From NCBI RefSeq assembly GCF_014705945.2, contig NZ_CP061538.1, positions 806,001-870,000 on the forward strand: a stretch of 64,000 nt of DNA, read 5' to 3'. Shown here one piece after another: positions 27,601-35,956 of this stretch. A model generated the notes under the pieces. It searched no databases and was not told the DNA's origin. It saw nothing but the letters and a program-made list of their open reading frames with translations. The position numbers and the translations under genes are program-made. Each line of letters opens with the position of its first letter. Positions within the stretch are counted from its first letter, which is position 1. The stretch is from Rothia amarae. GTDB taxonomy: Bacteria; Actinomycetota; Actinomycetes; Actinomycetales; Micrococcaceae.

Positions 27601-28281
27601 GCGCTGCTCAACGAACCAACGGAGTATCGCGAGTTTGAGCTACCCTCTCATCTCAGCGCCTCGCAGCTGGTGGCGTTGAAAAGTAACACAGAAGCTGTTG
27701 TGAGTAATTTGATACGACCGATGCCGCAGCGTCCCGGCATCGCAGCCCGTCAGGGTAGCATTTTTCATGCCTGGGTGGAGTCCCATTTTGAGCACTCCGC
27801 AATGCTAGATATGGGAAATGAAGAGTTTGCCGACGATGACATTGATGATTCTTTAGATTTACCGCAACTACGGGAAAACTTTTTGGCGAGCGAGTGGGCA
27901 AACCTGCAACCGTGGGCAGTGGAATTTCCGCTCGAAACCCCGGTTGAAGGTATTTCGGTGCGGGGGCGAGTAGATGCTATTTATCGCCACATTGATGAAT
28001 CGGGACATATGACGTGGGAACTGGTGGACTGGAAAACGGGTCGAGTTCCTCGTGCTTCTGAGATGGAGGCTAAATCCATCCAGCTAGCACTGTACCGGTT
28101 GGCTTTTGCCCGGTTGAATGACATCCCAGTTGAGGACGTTTTTGCCACTTTCTTCTACGTGGGGGCGGCAAAGACAGTGCGACCGCAACATCTGGCTGAC
28201 GAAGAATCGTTGAAGAGGCTGATTCGTCGAGCGTACAAGGCTGGACAACAGGGGGAAGCGTCTCAGCGTAGAAAACGCTAA
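24634..28281 (+). CDS. adnB: AdnB-like helicase-nuclease subunit
   Basis: 1215 residues. Walker A AGAGSGKTATMVDR (about 40-52), Ia VTFTRKAAGELRERM, Walker B VVLLDEFQDTSHAQ, then GDPKQSIYGFRGA, the helicase motif ILTVHASKGLEWDHVYIPGL and RLAYVGITRARTLL show a full UvrD-type motor. The C-terminal nuclease has RQGSIFHAWVE, VRGRVDAIY, LVDWKTGRVP and SIQLALYRLAF. I start at ATG 24634, seven bases past the adnA stop, whose TTAGG also serves as ribosome site; the frame is open 43 codons further upstream inside adnA but that part is not family-like. Works with AdnA in DSB end resection. Confidence 0.85.
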   Translation: MQQHLYTPEEIADALGRPRPTVEQSAIIASPLTPRLVVAGAGSGKTATMVDRVVWLVANGLVRADQVLGVTFTRKAAGELRERMRMRLEQLRRLDMVRTPQNEENAPVSDPSVSTYHSYANTLVANYGLRLGIEQDAQMLGSAQAWQLVAQLVEFVDPKLLPVDPPSKKSIIEGVMQLAGECSEHLIDPETIIEWCQQQIAALENIDKPGAVSERNKLVQRLHNRVFYALLVQQYSRLKKQMQVMDYGDLVALAARIAREIPQASATERDRFKVVLLDEFQDTSHAQMQLFSDLFGGTKGREEHPVMAVGDPKQSIYGFRGASDGQLFSFYSYFPTQDTTASYLTVAWRNDTAILHAANRVADPLKVQPAWVRSPHQVDVPDLVARPEPGVGQVLMGRYLTDQEEARSMVEKIAQERAHHAHRPLTEMPTMAVLCKKRAMMEPIRQACEELGVPYQIVGLGGLLDTPEVIDMVSVLRVLADPGRSDALMRLMAGARWRLGLSDLLALSDWSTHLAREREKAIREGRAENLFADLSEQERAEEEARQARETVSDITDHSSLIEALETLPKPGWTSVRGRSLTEVGLQRLQALAAEFSYLRQFMADDISSLLVEIERTILLDIELAAKPGRGNHEARRNLDAFHEVAAQYAMSAPRINATLHAGAAAFQNSDELTEDDERILRFSLTASSGSASGINGFLAWLDAAAAEESGLEMAAEEPRHDAVQILTVHASKGLEWDHVYIPGLYQGDFPLTKDARWTQNSQTVPWPLRGDKNFLPGWNPDHENLTDFKAYIGQFKEEALIHSTAEERRLAYVGITRARTLLMLGSAAWKGTASKPVQASEFWEELAEEAQLSPQHDPASDMPLMLRTLDETQIGEENPQSASLTTALWPFDPLDGPEIIQWKNEEEWDLAHDAGHSSENTSPSAGESMTTDILRDPAVSRRARLTRAAQNVLRGSAEEGDSPAVIGGEQTQLDGPSIEDWRQETELLLALLNEPTEYREFELPSHLSASQLVALKSNTEAVVSNLIRPMPQRPGIAARQGSIFHAWVESHFEHSAMLDMGNEEFADDDIDDSLDLPQLRENFLASEWANLQPWAVEFPLETPVEGISVRGRVDAIYRHIDESGHMTWELVDWKTGRVPRASEMEAKSIQLALYRLAFARLNDIPVEDVFATFFYVGAAKTVRPQHLADEESLKRLIRRAYKAGQQGEASQRRKR

Positions 28282-28311
28282 ACCTACCTCTTATACTTAG
28301 AAAATGATGAG

Positions 28312-29322
28312 TTAGGGAGCCGCTACCGACCCTGACGGTTTATCATCTGGACTCAGCGCGAAGTTGGTCTTATCGTCGGTGATTTCTCCGACTCTGCGCA
28401 GATCATTTTCTAGTTGATGGAGCATGGCAAATGCTTCATCGACCATCGCCTGATCCTCTAATTCGATACCACGTATCAACCATTGGGCTAGGGCAAATTC
28501 GGCGTAAAGATTCGCGCGTAGCGCCAGAGAATTATCGGGGCGTTGCGGCATCTGTTCGGTATAGACGTTCATGACCCGGTCGCTAAAGGAACGGTCTTCG
28601 CAGGCAAGAAGCCAGGAGAAATCCATGGCAGGATCCCCCACACATACTTCGGACCAGCCGGTTACTTCGGTGACTTTTTTCTGGTTGAGGACCAGGTTAT
28701 CTTCGTTGAGATCCCCGTGGATGACGCGCGGTCGAAAGTTCCATATGTGGGGGTCGGTGAGCAGTTCTCGCCAGCGGCGAATGAGGCCGGCGGGCACTTT
28801 GCCGGTTTTTTCGACTCGTTCGAGTTCTGTGAGACGGCGTTGGCGCAACTGTTCGGAGGTGTAGACCGGAAGGTCGGCGTCTTCAATAATTGTGGTGGGC
28901 ATTACGTGAATGGTGGCAATTATGCGCCCCAGCGCGGTTGCTAAATCTTCGGTGCCCGGTTTGGCATGAGAGGAAATTTCTGCCAGTTCGTCAATGTCGT
29001 AGTGGCTACCGGGAATGTGGGTATAGATAAAAGTTTGCATACCATCGACAGGCACTGAGCCGACAATAGTGGGCACCTGAAAAGGAAGGCGCGCGCGCAA
29101 ACCGGCGGAAAAGGACTGGAGAATTACGTGTTCAGCTTCTAAACGAACGCTTGCTTCGGGGTTCTTGGGAGAGCGGACCCGCCAGCGCTTATCGGCTGAA
29201 TCGATAATGATGGCCGAATCAAAATCGACGGCATCGTCAGCAGAGGGGAGCGCGGCAACAGGATAGAGCCCGGGCACTCCGGCAGATACAATAGCGGCAA
29301 GTTGAAGCGGTGTAACAGTCAC
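28312..29322 (-). CDS. Phosphotransferase-fold protein (APH/macrolide 2'-phosphotransferase-like)
   Basis: About 336 residues with the aminoglycoside phosphotransferase (kinase-like) layout: an N-lobe with RVRSPKNPEASVRLEAEHVIL, then the catalytic loop VIHGDLNEDNLVLN and the region EVTGWSEVCVGDPAMDFSWLL. In APH kinases the metal-binding Asp is in an IDW motif; here the same place reads TGW, so the Asp is lost while HGDxxxxN remains. Real resistance activity should not be assumed. Start GTG 29322 lies six bases after TACTCT (leaderless). Convergent with adnB and divergent from the nudC-like gene. Confidence 0.7.
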   Translation of the reverse strand: MTVTPLQLAAIVSAGVPGLYPVAALPSADDAVDFDSAIIIDSADKRWRVRSPKNPEASVRLEAEHVILQSFSAGLRARLPFQVPTIVGSVPVDGMQTFIYTHIPGSHYDIDELAEISSHAKPGTEDLATALGRIIATIHVMPTTIIEDADLPVYTSEQLRQRRLTELERVEKTGKVPAGLIRRWRELLTDPHIWNFRPRVIHGDLNEDNLVLNQKKVTEVTGWSEVCVGDPAMDFSWLLACEDRSFSDRVMNVYTEQMPQRPDNSLALRANLYAEFALAQWLIRGIELEDQAMVDEAFAMLHQLENDLRRVGEITDDKTNFALSPDDKPSGSVAAP

Positions 29323-29328
29323 CTTTCC

Positions 29329-29334
29329 AGAGTA
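29329..29334 (-). promoter_or_regulatory. -10 box for leaderless phosphotransferase mRNA
   Basis: TACTCT on the minus strand, six bases before GTG 29322. Confidence 0.4.
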
Positions 29335-29358
29335 CAAGAGAATCAGCAGGTCACAGCA

Positions 29359-30480
29359 ATGAAGCAGGAATCTAACCCTATTTTTGAAGAAAACTCTACG
29401 AATTCTCGTGAACCAGGAGAATCTATTGCACCGTTAGGGTATCTGCCTCTGACTGGTACGCGACCTCGGATGGAGGGTGAAAATCGGGCTCGTCCAGGCT
29501 TTCTTTCTCAGCTTGTAGAGGATTTTCTGGGTGCAGAGAAATCCCAGAAGGAGCCGGTTCTCGTGGCAGTAGAGGGGCACGAAATCTTAGTGGATGAGAC
29601 ATCCAAGCCTCTGCAACTGAACGCTTCGATGATTAAAGCTGAAGTGCTCAGGCATTGGGTAGCAGAGCCGCAGCGCCAAGCTGATGTGATTTTCATCGGC
29701 AGAACACGCGAGGGGAGCGCGGTTCTGGCCTTGACGGGCAACTGGGAATACTTCTGTGATTTCAAGACCGAGCATCTCAACCTCTTAGGACCCGACGGAG
29801 AGCAACGAGCGCCCCGCGACGTCCTGGCCTCTCATGCCGAGGGGCACTGGCAGTCGGTGCACGAGCTTGCCGAACATGTAGCGAATTCTCAAGACGCAGA
29901 GTTAAAGATTTGGTTAGAACTTGCTGGCGCTGCTGTGGCATTGAACAACTGGCACAGAGGAGCAGCCTATGACCCGGCAACGGGGCAGGAAACTGTTGTG
30001 GCTCAGGCGGGATGGTCGCGTGTGAATTCTGCCGGTCGAGAGATTTTTCCCCGAACAGATCCGGCAGTTATTACAGCGGTAACTGCAACCTTTGACGGCG
30101 AAGAACGAATTCTGCTGGGGCAGGCACGCGCCTGGGGAAAGAATCGGTTTTCCACTTTTGCCGGGTTCATCGAAGCCGGTGAATCAGCGGAGAACGCAGT
30201 TCAAAGAGAACTTTTGGAAGAGTGCAACGGCGAAGTAGACAGCCTACAGTATTTGGGTTCGCAGCCCTGGCCTTTTCCGCGTTCACTGATGCTAGGGTAT
30301 CGTGCTGAGATTTCTAACCCCCACCAGGTGCAAGCGGACGGCGAAGAAATAGAAACGGTACGCTGGTTTACCGCTCACGAGCTGAAAACCGCTCACTCCA
30401 GCGGGGAAATCAAGCTGCCCTCCCGCGCGTCAATCTCCCGTATGCTCATCGAGAATTTTCTCGGTGAACCGTTGGCATAA
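29359..30480 (+). CDS. nudC: NudC-like Nudix hydrolase (NAD(H) pyrophosphatase family)
   Basis: About 373 residues. The Nudix box is GFIEAGESAENAVQRELLEEC and is followed by the family-specific SQPWPFPRSLMLGYRAE, which marks NADH pyrophosphatase/deNADding enzymes. The usual zinc ribbon between the N-terminal domain and PRTDPAVI is present in outline (WHRGAAYDPATGQETV) but all four Cys are missing. Predicted reaction: hydrolysis of NAD(H) to NMN(H) and AMP, or removal of an NAD cap from RNA. I start at ATG 29359 with GCAGG upstream; an in-frame ATG at 29302 would overlap the divergent gene. Confidence 0.82.
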   Translation: MKQESNPIFEENSTNSREPGESIAPLGYLPLTGTRPRMEGENRARPGFLSQLVEDFLGAEKSQKEPVLVAVEGHEILVDETSKPLQLNASMIKAEVLRHWVAEPQRQADVIFIGRTREGSAVLALTGNWEYFCDFKTEHLNLLGPDGEQRAPRDVLASHAEGHWQSVHELAEHVANSQDAELKIWLELAGAAVALNNWHRGAAYDPATGQETVVAQAGWSRVNSAGREIFPRTDPAVITAVTATFDGEERILLGQARAWGKNRFSTFAGFIEAGESAENAVQRELLEECNGEVDSLQYLGSQPWPFPRSLMLGYRAEISNPHQVQADGEEIETVRWFTAHELKTAHSSGEIKLPSRASISRMLIENFLGEPLA

Positions 30481-30524
30481 ATTACACTGGAAGAGCCCTT
30501 TTAAACACAACCTTCAGGAGTTTC

Positions 30525-32369
30525 ATGTCTACTCTGCCGAATCCTGCGCACTCATCCAGTAGCTCAGCGAATTTAGCAGAGCAGGCACCGCCGAGCCCTG
30601 AGTTGATTTTGCAGGGGCTTGATCCTGAGCAACGCCGGGTTGCTACTGAACTCAGCGGCCCCATGTGCGTGTTGGCAGGCGCCGGCACCGGTAAGACGCG
30701 CGCGATTACTCACCGGATCGCCTATGGAATTGCTACCGGCAGATACGTCCCAACCCGCGTCCTAGCTCTATCATTTACAACTCGCGCTGCCGATGAAATG
30801 CGGGTTCGTTTGCGGGCACTGGGTTCGGTAGGAGTGCAAGCCCGAACCTTCCACTCGGCAGCTTTACGGCAGCTCCGATTCTTCTGGCCGCAGGCGGTTG
30901 GCGGCTCCGAACCTCGCATCATTTCCCATAAAGCTCAACTGATTACCGAGGCCGCTCAGCGCCTGCGTATCAGCGCCGACCGGGCGATGATTCGAGATCT
31001 CGCCGCTGAAATTGAGTGGGCAAAGGTCAATATGTACACCTATGACACCCTCATGCCACATCTGGCAGATCGCGTTTTGCCCTCGGATATCACCCCCATC
31101 AACATGTGCCGCCTTTTCAAAGCCTACGAAGATCTCAAAGATGAGCGGAACATTATTGATTTTGAAGATGTTCTGCTTCTGACCGTGGGGGTCTTAGAGG
31201 ACGATGAGCAGGTCGCTGCCGCCGTCCGCCAGCAGTACCGGCACTTCGTCGTCGATGAATACCAGGACGTTTCTCCCCTTCAGCAGCGGCTACTGGACGC
31301 CTGGCTAGGCGGGCGCGATGACCTATGCGTAGTGGGTGATGCCTCACAGACCATTTACTCCTTCACCGGCGCAACGAGCCGCCATTTGTTGGAATTTACC
31401 CGCCGCTACGACAACGCCAATGTCGTCAAACTAGTGCGAGATTACCGTTCCACCCACCAGGTCGTTGAACTAGCAAATACCCTCCTGAACTCCCGCAAGC
31501 CGGCTAAAGATTCCACCCCGGGAGCCTGGGCCAAACCTTTAGAGTTGGTATCTCAGCGGGGGACAGGGCCCACCGCAGAGTTCTTCGAATACGCCGACGA
31601 CGAGGACGAGGCCGCGGGCATCGCCGAAGACATTCAAGATCTCATCACCAAAGAGGGCGTCGAGCCGTCTGAAATTGCCGTGCTTTTTAGGACGAACGGT
31701 CAATCAGCTGCACTGGAACAGGCACTCACCGACGAAGGTATTGCCTATCAGCTACGCGGGGCAGAGCAATTTTTCTCCCGCCCCGAAGTCAAAAATGCCT
31801 ATGCCCAGTTACGCGGTGCCGCCGCTGCGATTTCTGATGATCCGGTGCCCCAAGCCACCCGCGATATCCTTAAATCCCTGGGGTACACCGCTAAGGGGCC
31901 CTCGGCGTCCGGCGCTGTTCGCCATAAATGGGAATCGTTGGCTGCACTCGTCTCTATGGCAGATCGCCTGCACAACGAGCGAGAAAAAGCGCGCGATCAA
32001 GCCCACGATAACGGCGCCAGCGAGCTTCCTCGTCCCTTCACCATGCCGGAATTCGTGGCAGTACTCGCCCAGCGGATGGCGCACCAGGATCCACCCAAAA
32101 TGAACGGTGTGACCCTGGCATCTCTCCACTCGGCGAAAGGCCTGGAATGGGACGCCGTCTTCCTCTGCGGTCTCAATGAAGGGCTCATGCCTATTTCCTT
32201 TGCCAAAACGGGCGATGAAATAGATGAAGAACGCCGCCTGCTTTATGTAGGCATCACCCGCGCTCGCAAATATCTCACCTTCTCCTGGTCGAGGGCGCGC
32301 ACCCCCGGCGGCCGGGCGAATCGACGCCGTTCGCGTTTTCTTGATTCCATCGCGCCCCCTACTAAATAA
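30525..32369 (+). CDS. uvrD2: UvrD2-type ATP-dependent DNA helicase
   Basis: 614 residues. Superfamily 1 motifs run in order: Q region GLDPEQRRVA, Walker A LAGAGTGKTRAITHRI (about 50-58), ALSFTTRAADEMRVRL, Walker B HFVVDEYQDVSPLQ, GDASQTIYSFTGA, LVRDYRST, LASLHSAKGLEWDAVFLCGL and RLLYVGITRARKYL. It stops soon after the motor; mycobacterial UvrD2 carries an HRDC domain and a Cys motif beyond this, which are absent here. 3'-5' DNA unwinding in repair is expected. AGGAG ribosome site before ATG 30525; likely co-transcribed with nudC (44-base gap) and the metallopeptidase gene. Confidence 0.88.
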   Translation: MSTLPNPAHSSSSSANLAEQAPPSPELILQGLDPEQRRVATELSGPMCVLAGAGTGKTRAITHRIAYGIATGRYVPTRVLALSFTTRAADEMRVRLRALGSVGVQARTFHSAALRQLRFFWPQAVGGSEPRIISHKAQLITEAAQRLRISADRAMIRDLAAEIEWAKVNMYTYDTLMPHLADRVLPSDITPINMCRLFKAYEDLKDERNIIDFEDVLLLTVGVLEDDEQVAAAVRQQYRHFVVDEYQDVSPLQQRLLDAWLGGRDDLCVVGDASQTIYSFTGATSRHLLEFTRRYDNANVVKLVRDYRSTHQVVELANTLLNSRKPAKDSTPGAWAKPLELVSQRGTGPTAEFFEYADDEDEAAGIAEDIQDLITKEGVEPSEIAVLFRTNGQSAALEQALTDEGIAYQLRGAEQFFSRPEVKNAYAQLRGAAAAISDDPVPQATRDILKSLGYTAKGPSASGAVRHKWESLAALVSMADRLHNEREKARDQAHDNGASELPRPFTMPEFVAVLAQRMAHQDPPKMNGVTLASLHSAKGLEWDAVFLCGLNEGLMPISFAKTGDEIDEERRLLYVGITRARKYLTFSWSRARTPGGRANRRRSRFLDSIAPPTK

Positions 32370-32404
32370 TCAACCTTTGAGCTTGCCCCTAGAAAGCGCC
32401 GCCC

Positions 32405-32980
32405 TTGCCACGTTCAAGCACTTCTGAAAGCGTTATTCCTGCCACTGAATCCATGCCGGAGATTGTGGTGGTGCGTTCCTCCCGGCGCCGGAAAACGGTG
32501 AGCGCTCGCATGGACGACGACGGGCGAGCACGGCTCATGGTTCCTGCAACCAGCAGCCCCCGCGAGGTGCAGGAGTACATTCAAAAGTTGCTCCCAGATT
32601 TGCTCAAACAGCGTCAGCGGAATAAGAGACAGCAGGATGCGCGGGCCAGCGATGAATATTTGATAGCTCGTGCCGAAGCGCTGATGGAAAGACTCCCGAA
32701 GATGACTCGCCCCACCAGTATCCGTTGGGTGACTAATCAGAATACGAGGTGGGGATCTGCTACCCCTTCACGCGGAAGCATCCGCCTTTCCCACGTCTTG
32801 CAGGGTGCCCCAGAATATGTGATTGATTTTGTGTTACATCACGAGCTGTGCCATTTTATCGAGCTCAACCACAGCGCACGCTTTAGAGCATTAGAAAGCC
32901 TCTACTCCCGAAAAGCGGAGGCAGAGGCTTATCTGGCAGGTTTAAGCGCCGGGCTCAAATTCCAAAAACTAAAGGGTTGA
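32405..32980 (+). CDS. YgjP-like (DUF45) zinc metallopeptidase
   Basis: 191 residues if started at TTG 32405. The C-terminal half carries RWGSATPSRGSIRLSHVLQGAP, FVLHHELCHFIELNHSARFRAL with the HExxH zinc site and third ligand, as in the YgjP/M48-like family. The N-terminal half has VVVRSSRRRKTVSARM typical of the same family. An alternative ATG at 32453 begins closer to the domain but lacks a ribosome site. It follows uvrD2 by 35 bases, a pairing common in actinobacteria. Substrate unknown. Confidence 0.78.
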   Translation: MPRSSTSESVIPATESMPEIVVVRSSRRRKTVSARMDDDGRARLMVPATSSPREVQEYIQKLLPDLLKQRQRNKRQQDARASDEYLIARAEALMERLPKMTRPTSIRWVTNQNTRWGSATPSRGSIRLSHVLQGAPEYVIDFVLHHELCHFIELNHSARFRALESLYSRKAEAEAYLAGLSAGLKFQKLKG

Positions 32981-33004
32981 TTCAAGGGGATAAGCATCCA
33001 GCAC

Positions 33005-33098
33005 GCACAGCAACGGTGAACTTACCTTCTCGCATGCTTCGCTCGCGCTCAGTGAAGCGATTGGTGCCAGACCCAGCCAGTTCACCGTACTGCTGTGC
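33005..33098. repeat. Long imperfect palindrome in a convergent intergenic region
   Basis: Arms 33005-33022 and 33079-33098 pair over GCACAGCA and CGGTGAACT with a two-base bulge, and a second inner stem (GCTTC near 33036, GAAGC near 33054) forms inside. It could be a terminator, a structured RNA end or a small palindromic repeat. There is no T tract. Confidence 0.45.
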
Positions 33099-33140
33099 CC
33101 GAGTGTGGAGATCTGGCCTTATACCTTATCCCAAAGCTTG

Positions 33141-34598
33141 CTAGTCCTTATCTGAGTCCGAATCGTCGGGCTTATCGGAGTTCTTGTTTTCCGAAGCGTT
33201 ATCCGTTTCAGATTGCTCAGACGCCTGATCTTCGTCGTAGCCGCCAGAAAGGAGCTTCTCCAAAGCGGCGTCGAACTCGTCGTCAGATGCGGTGACCATC
33301 TCGACGCGCTTCGTGTAGGCATCGAGGTCATCCAGCTCGTCGCCGGTAGGTAGTGTTTCGGGAGCGCTCCACAACTCATCGCGGGCGTCTTTACCGCGTT
33401 CTTCACCGTAGGAACGCCAGAAGTTAGCGGCTTCTCGGTTCTTGCGGGGGTGCAGTTCCAATCCCACAAGTGCTGCGAAGATATGCTCGGCAGGTCCTCC
33501 GTTGGCATGACGGCGGTTCATGGTTTCCGCCAATTGTGCCGCCATAGGCAGGTTTTTGGTAGCTTGCTCGGTAATGACAGTTACCCAGCCCTCTACGAGC
33601 GCCAGCAGGGTTTCCAAACGCGCCAAGGCAAGTTGCTGATCTTCGGTATTCTGCGGGGTGAAAATTTCAGCAGCGAAGGCTTCCTGCATGGCGTCGGGGT
33701 TCATAGGGTCAATCTCTTGAGCGGCGTCCTGCATTCTCTCAATATCTACATGAATTCCGCGGGCGTAGCGTTTTACCAAATCAATAATGTCTTGGCGCAA
33801 CCAGGGGTTTGCCTTGTAAAGGCGTACCAGCGCAGCTTCACGGACCGCCAGATACAGCATGACTTCCTGGGCAGGGATTTCTAGCCCCTCGCCGAAATTT
33901 TTGATACCCGCTGGAACTAACGCTGAGCGTCCCTCTGCCATGGGAAGACCGACGTCGGTGGAGGAGACTACCTCTGCCGCAAGTTTGCCGATGGACTGAC
34001 CAGCTTGGGCGCCAAACATCATGCCACCGATTCCCGAGAGAATATTGGTTTGACCGCCCAGCAGAGATTTAATTTCTTCAGGTAGCTGTGAATCCATGGA
34101 GTTATTCATGGCTTCAGACATTGATTCGGCAATGGGGCCGGCAATTTCTTGGAATACTCCAAAAGTATTCTCTACGTATTCAGACTTTGACCACGCCTCA
34201 GTCTGAGAGCTGGGGCGTTCAAAGGCGGTCACCGGGTCTAACCAAAGATCTGCCAGCTGGGTGGCGTCTGCAACCGCTGATTTTTCGTTGGAAGTTACAG
34301 AGGCGTCGCCATCGGCAGATACCACCTGACGCGCAGTTTGACGGGCAAGATCCCAATTCACCGGTTCGTCGGTCGAGGAGCTACTCATCATGGCGCTCAC
34401 CTGGGCAAAAATACCCTGCATCATAGCGGGATCAATGGGCATGCTACCCATGTTTTTCATCATGTCAGGGTCTATGCCCATGGCGGAAGGGTCAAAATTA
34501 CCCCCAGGGAACCCGCCATTTTCAGAGAGCTTTTTGAAAAATTCTTCGAACGGATCGGAGCCGTCGTGGTTTTCGTGTGAATTGTTCGATGAAGCCAT
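33141..34598 (-). CDS. DUF2342 family (putative zinc-dependent metalloprotease-like) protein
   Basis: 485 residues. N-terminal third is acidic and Met/Gly-rich; the conserved core begins NWDLARQTARQVV and DLWLDPVTAFERP, then GGMMFGAQAGQSIGKLAAEV, LYLAVREAALVRLYKANPWLRQDI, and ends NREAANFWRSYGEERGKDARDELW. The last 60 residues are acidic and disordered. The family is annotated as a hydrolase or metalloprotease, but the helix here reads REAAL and not HExxH, so protease activity cannot be seen. It lies divergent from the PDZ-Lon gene, as in mycobacteria (Rv3195/Rv3194c). Confidence 0.78.
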   Translation of the reverse strand: MASSNNSHENHDGSDPFEEFFKKLSENGGFPGGNFDPSAMGIDPDMMKNMGSMPIDPAMMQGIFAQVSAMMSSSSTDEPVNWDLARQTARQVVSADGDASVTSNEKSAVADATQLADLWLDPVTAFERPSSQTEAWSKSEYVENTFGVFQEIAGPIAESMSEAMNNSMDSQLPEEIKSLLGGQTNILSGIGGMMFGAQAGQSIGKLAAEVVSSTDVGLPMAEGRSALVPAGIKNFGEGLEIPAQEVMLYLAVREAALVRLYKANPWLRQDIIDLVKRYARGIHVDIERMQDAAQEIDPMNPDAMQEAFAAEIFTPQNTEDQQLALARLETLLALVEGWVTVITEQATKNLPMAAQLAETMNRRHANGGPAEHIFAALVGLELHPRKNREAANFWRSYGEERGKDARDELWSAPETLPTGDELDDLDAYTKRVEMVTASDDEFDAALEKLLSGGYDEDQASEQSETDNASENKNSDKPDDSDSDKD

Positions 34599-34759
34599 AA
34601 CACGTCTCTCCTTGCCACATATTTTGGTGATTATTTTCCTCTACGTTACCCAACGAGCCTGAGTGCTGGCTAATGTTTTGCCCACAGCTATGAAAACGTA
34701 CAGCAAACAACCAGCTTGAATCCGCTACCACAATCTACGAGGGACCCTGGGCGAGCCGG

Positions 34760-34765
34760 TAACCT
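34760..34765 (+). promoter_or_regulatory. -10 box for leaderless PDZ-Lon mRNA
   Basis: TAACCT six bases before ATG 34772. Confidence 0.45.
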
Positions 34766-34771
34766 AGAACA

Positions 34772-35884
34772 ATGACTTCCCGCGATTCATCAAATCCCGC
34801 ATCTACCAATTCCCGCCTGTTACCCCGGTTACGCACCGGGCGTCCATCTGCTCGCACCACTGCAGGTTGGGCTACAGGTTTGTTGCTGGTAGCGGGTTTT
34901 GTGGTTCCCGTTGATTTCGTGACCGAGGAGCCTGGCCCCACCTTTAACACCATTGGCGATTATGAGGGTCACCAGCTCATTTCAATTGACGGTGCTAAGA
35001 CCTATGATGTTTCAGGCAATCTTGATATGACGACCGTGTCGGTAGCGGGTGGTCCCAACACCACCCTCACCGCAGTACCTGCTCTGGCAAGCTGGTTAAG
35101 CTCAACCAGCACGGTACTTCCATCGGACTTGCTGTACCAACCCACCGTCACCAGTGAGCAAGTAGCTGAGCAAAACACTGCGGATATGACTAATTCTCAG
35201 GAGATAGCTCAGGCAGCTGCCCTCAATTATCTGGGTAAACCGGTGAAAGAAAAGCTGAAAGTAGCCTCACTGACTGAAAATAGCCCCAGTCAAGGAAAGA
35301 TTCAAGAAGACGACATCTTGCTTAAACTGGGCTCAACAACCTTGGAAAATTATGGGCAAATTGCTGAGATTTTAGACAAGAACCGCGACAAGCCCCTTGC
35401 CGTCACCGTCAGCAGAGATGGTAAAGAAATCACCGAGACCATCACCCCTCAGCGCAGCGATGACCATGGCCGCTACCTTCTAGGTCTCGCGCTGGATCGC
35501 TCCTATGAGTTCCCGTTCAAGGTCGAGTACGGTCTAGAAGAAGTAGGCGGGCCCAGTGCCGGCATGATGTTTGCCTTAGGAATCATTGACGAGCTCACCG
35601 AAGGCAAGATGACCGGCGGCGTTCACTTCGCGGGAACAGGAACTATCGAGTCCAATGGCGATGTTGGGCCTATTGGCGGTATCGCCCAGAAAATGGTGGG
35701 AGCGAAAGACGCCGGTGCCACGGTTTTTCTTGCCCCAGCAGATAACTGCGACGAAGTGGTAGGGCATATTCCTGAGGGGCTGTCCGTGGTGAAAGTTTCC
35801 AATCTGACAGAAGCAGCCGATGCCGTGAAAAAGATTGGGGCAGGAGAGGATCCTTCCACATTCCCCACCTGCACCGCTGAGTAA
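34772..35884 (+). CDS. Membrane-anchored PDZ and Lon-type (S16) serine protease
   Basis: 370 residues. A transmembrane anchor lies at about 32-50 (GWATGLLLVAGFVVPVDFV); a PDZ domain at about 160-225 (ASLTENSPSQGKIQEDDILLKLG); and a Lon C-terminal protease domain follows with catalytic Ser262 in EEVGGPSAGMMFALG and Lys307 in GPIGGIAQKMVGAKDAG. The active site should face outside the membrane. Equivalent to YlbL of Bacillus and Rv3194c of Mycobacterium. Physiological substrate unknown. Flanked by DUF2342 and, after the broken ATPase gene, UPF0182, a conserved trio. Confidence 0.88.
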   Translation: MTSRDSSNPASTNSRLLPRLRTGRPSARTTAGWATGLLLVAGFVVPVDFVTEEPGPTFNTIGDYEGHQLISIDGAKTYDVSGNLDMTTVSVAGGPNTTLTAVPALASWLSSTSTVLPSDLLYQPTVTSEQVAEQNTADMTNSQEIAQAAALNYLGKPVKEKLKVASLTENSPSQGKIQEDDILLKLGSTTLENYGQIAEILDKNRDKPLAVTVSRDGKEITETITPQRSDDHGRYLLGLALDRSYEFPFKVEYGLEEVGGPSAGMMFALGIIDELTEGKMTGGVHFAGTGTIESNGDVGPIGGIAQKMVGAKDAGATVFLAPADNCDEVVGHIPEGLSVVKVSNLTEAADAVKKIGAGEDPSTFPTCTAE

Positions 35885-35907
35885 AAGCATCAAAACAAGA
35901 GCATAAA

Positions 35908-35940
35908 AAATCTCCGCCCGAATTTTTCGGGCGGAGATTT
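35908..35940. terminator. Bidirectional terminator, PDZ-Lon / HerA-like
   Basis: A 15-base perfect stem (35908-35922 with 35926-35940) around a 3-base loop, with A-rich and T-rich flanks that serve both directions. Confidence 0.88.
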
Positions 35941-35956
35941 CTTATAGGCTCAGGGT

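Noticed and set aside
28312-29322. Antibiotic-resistance phosphotransferase
   Set aside because: The metal-binding Asp is missing and the locus is backbone; only the fold is supported.
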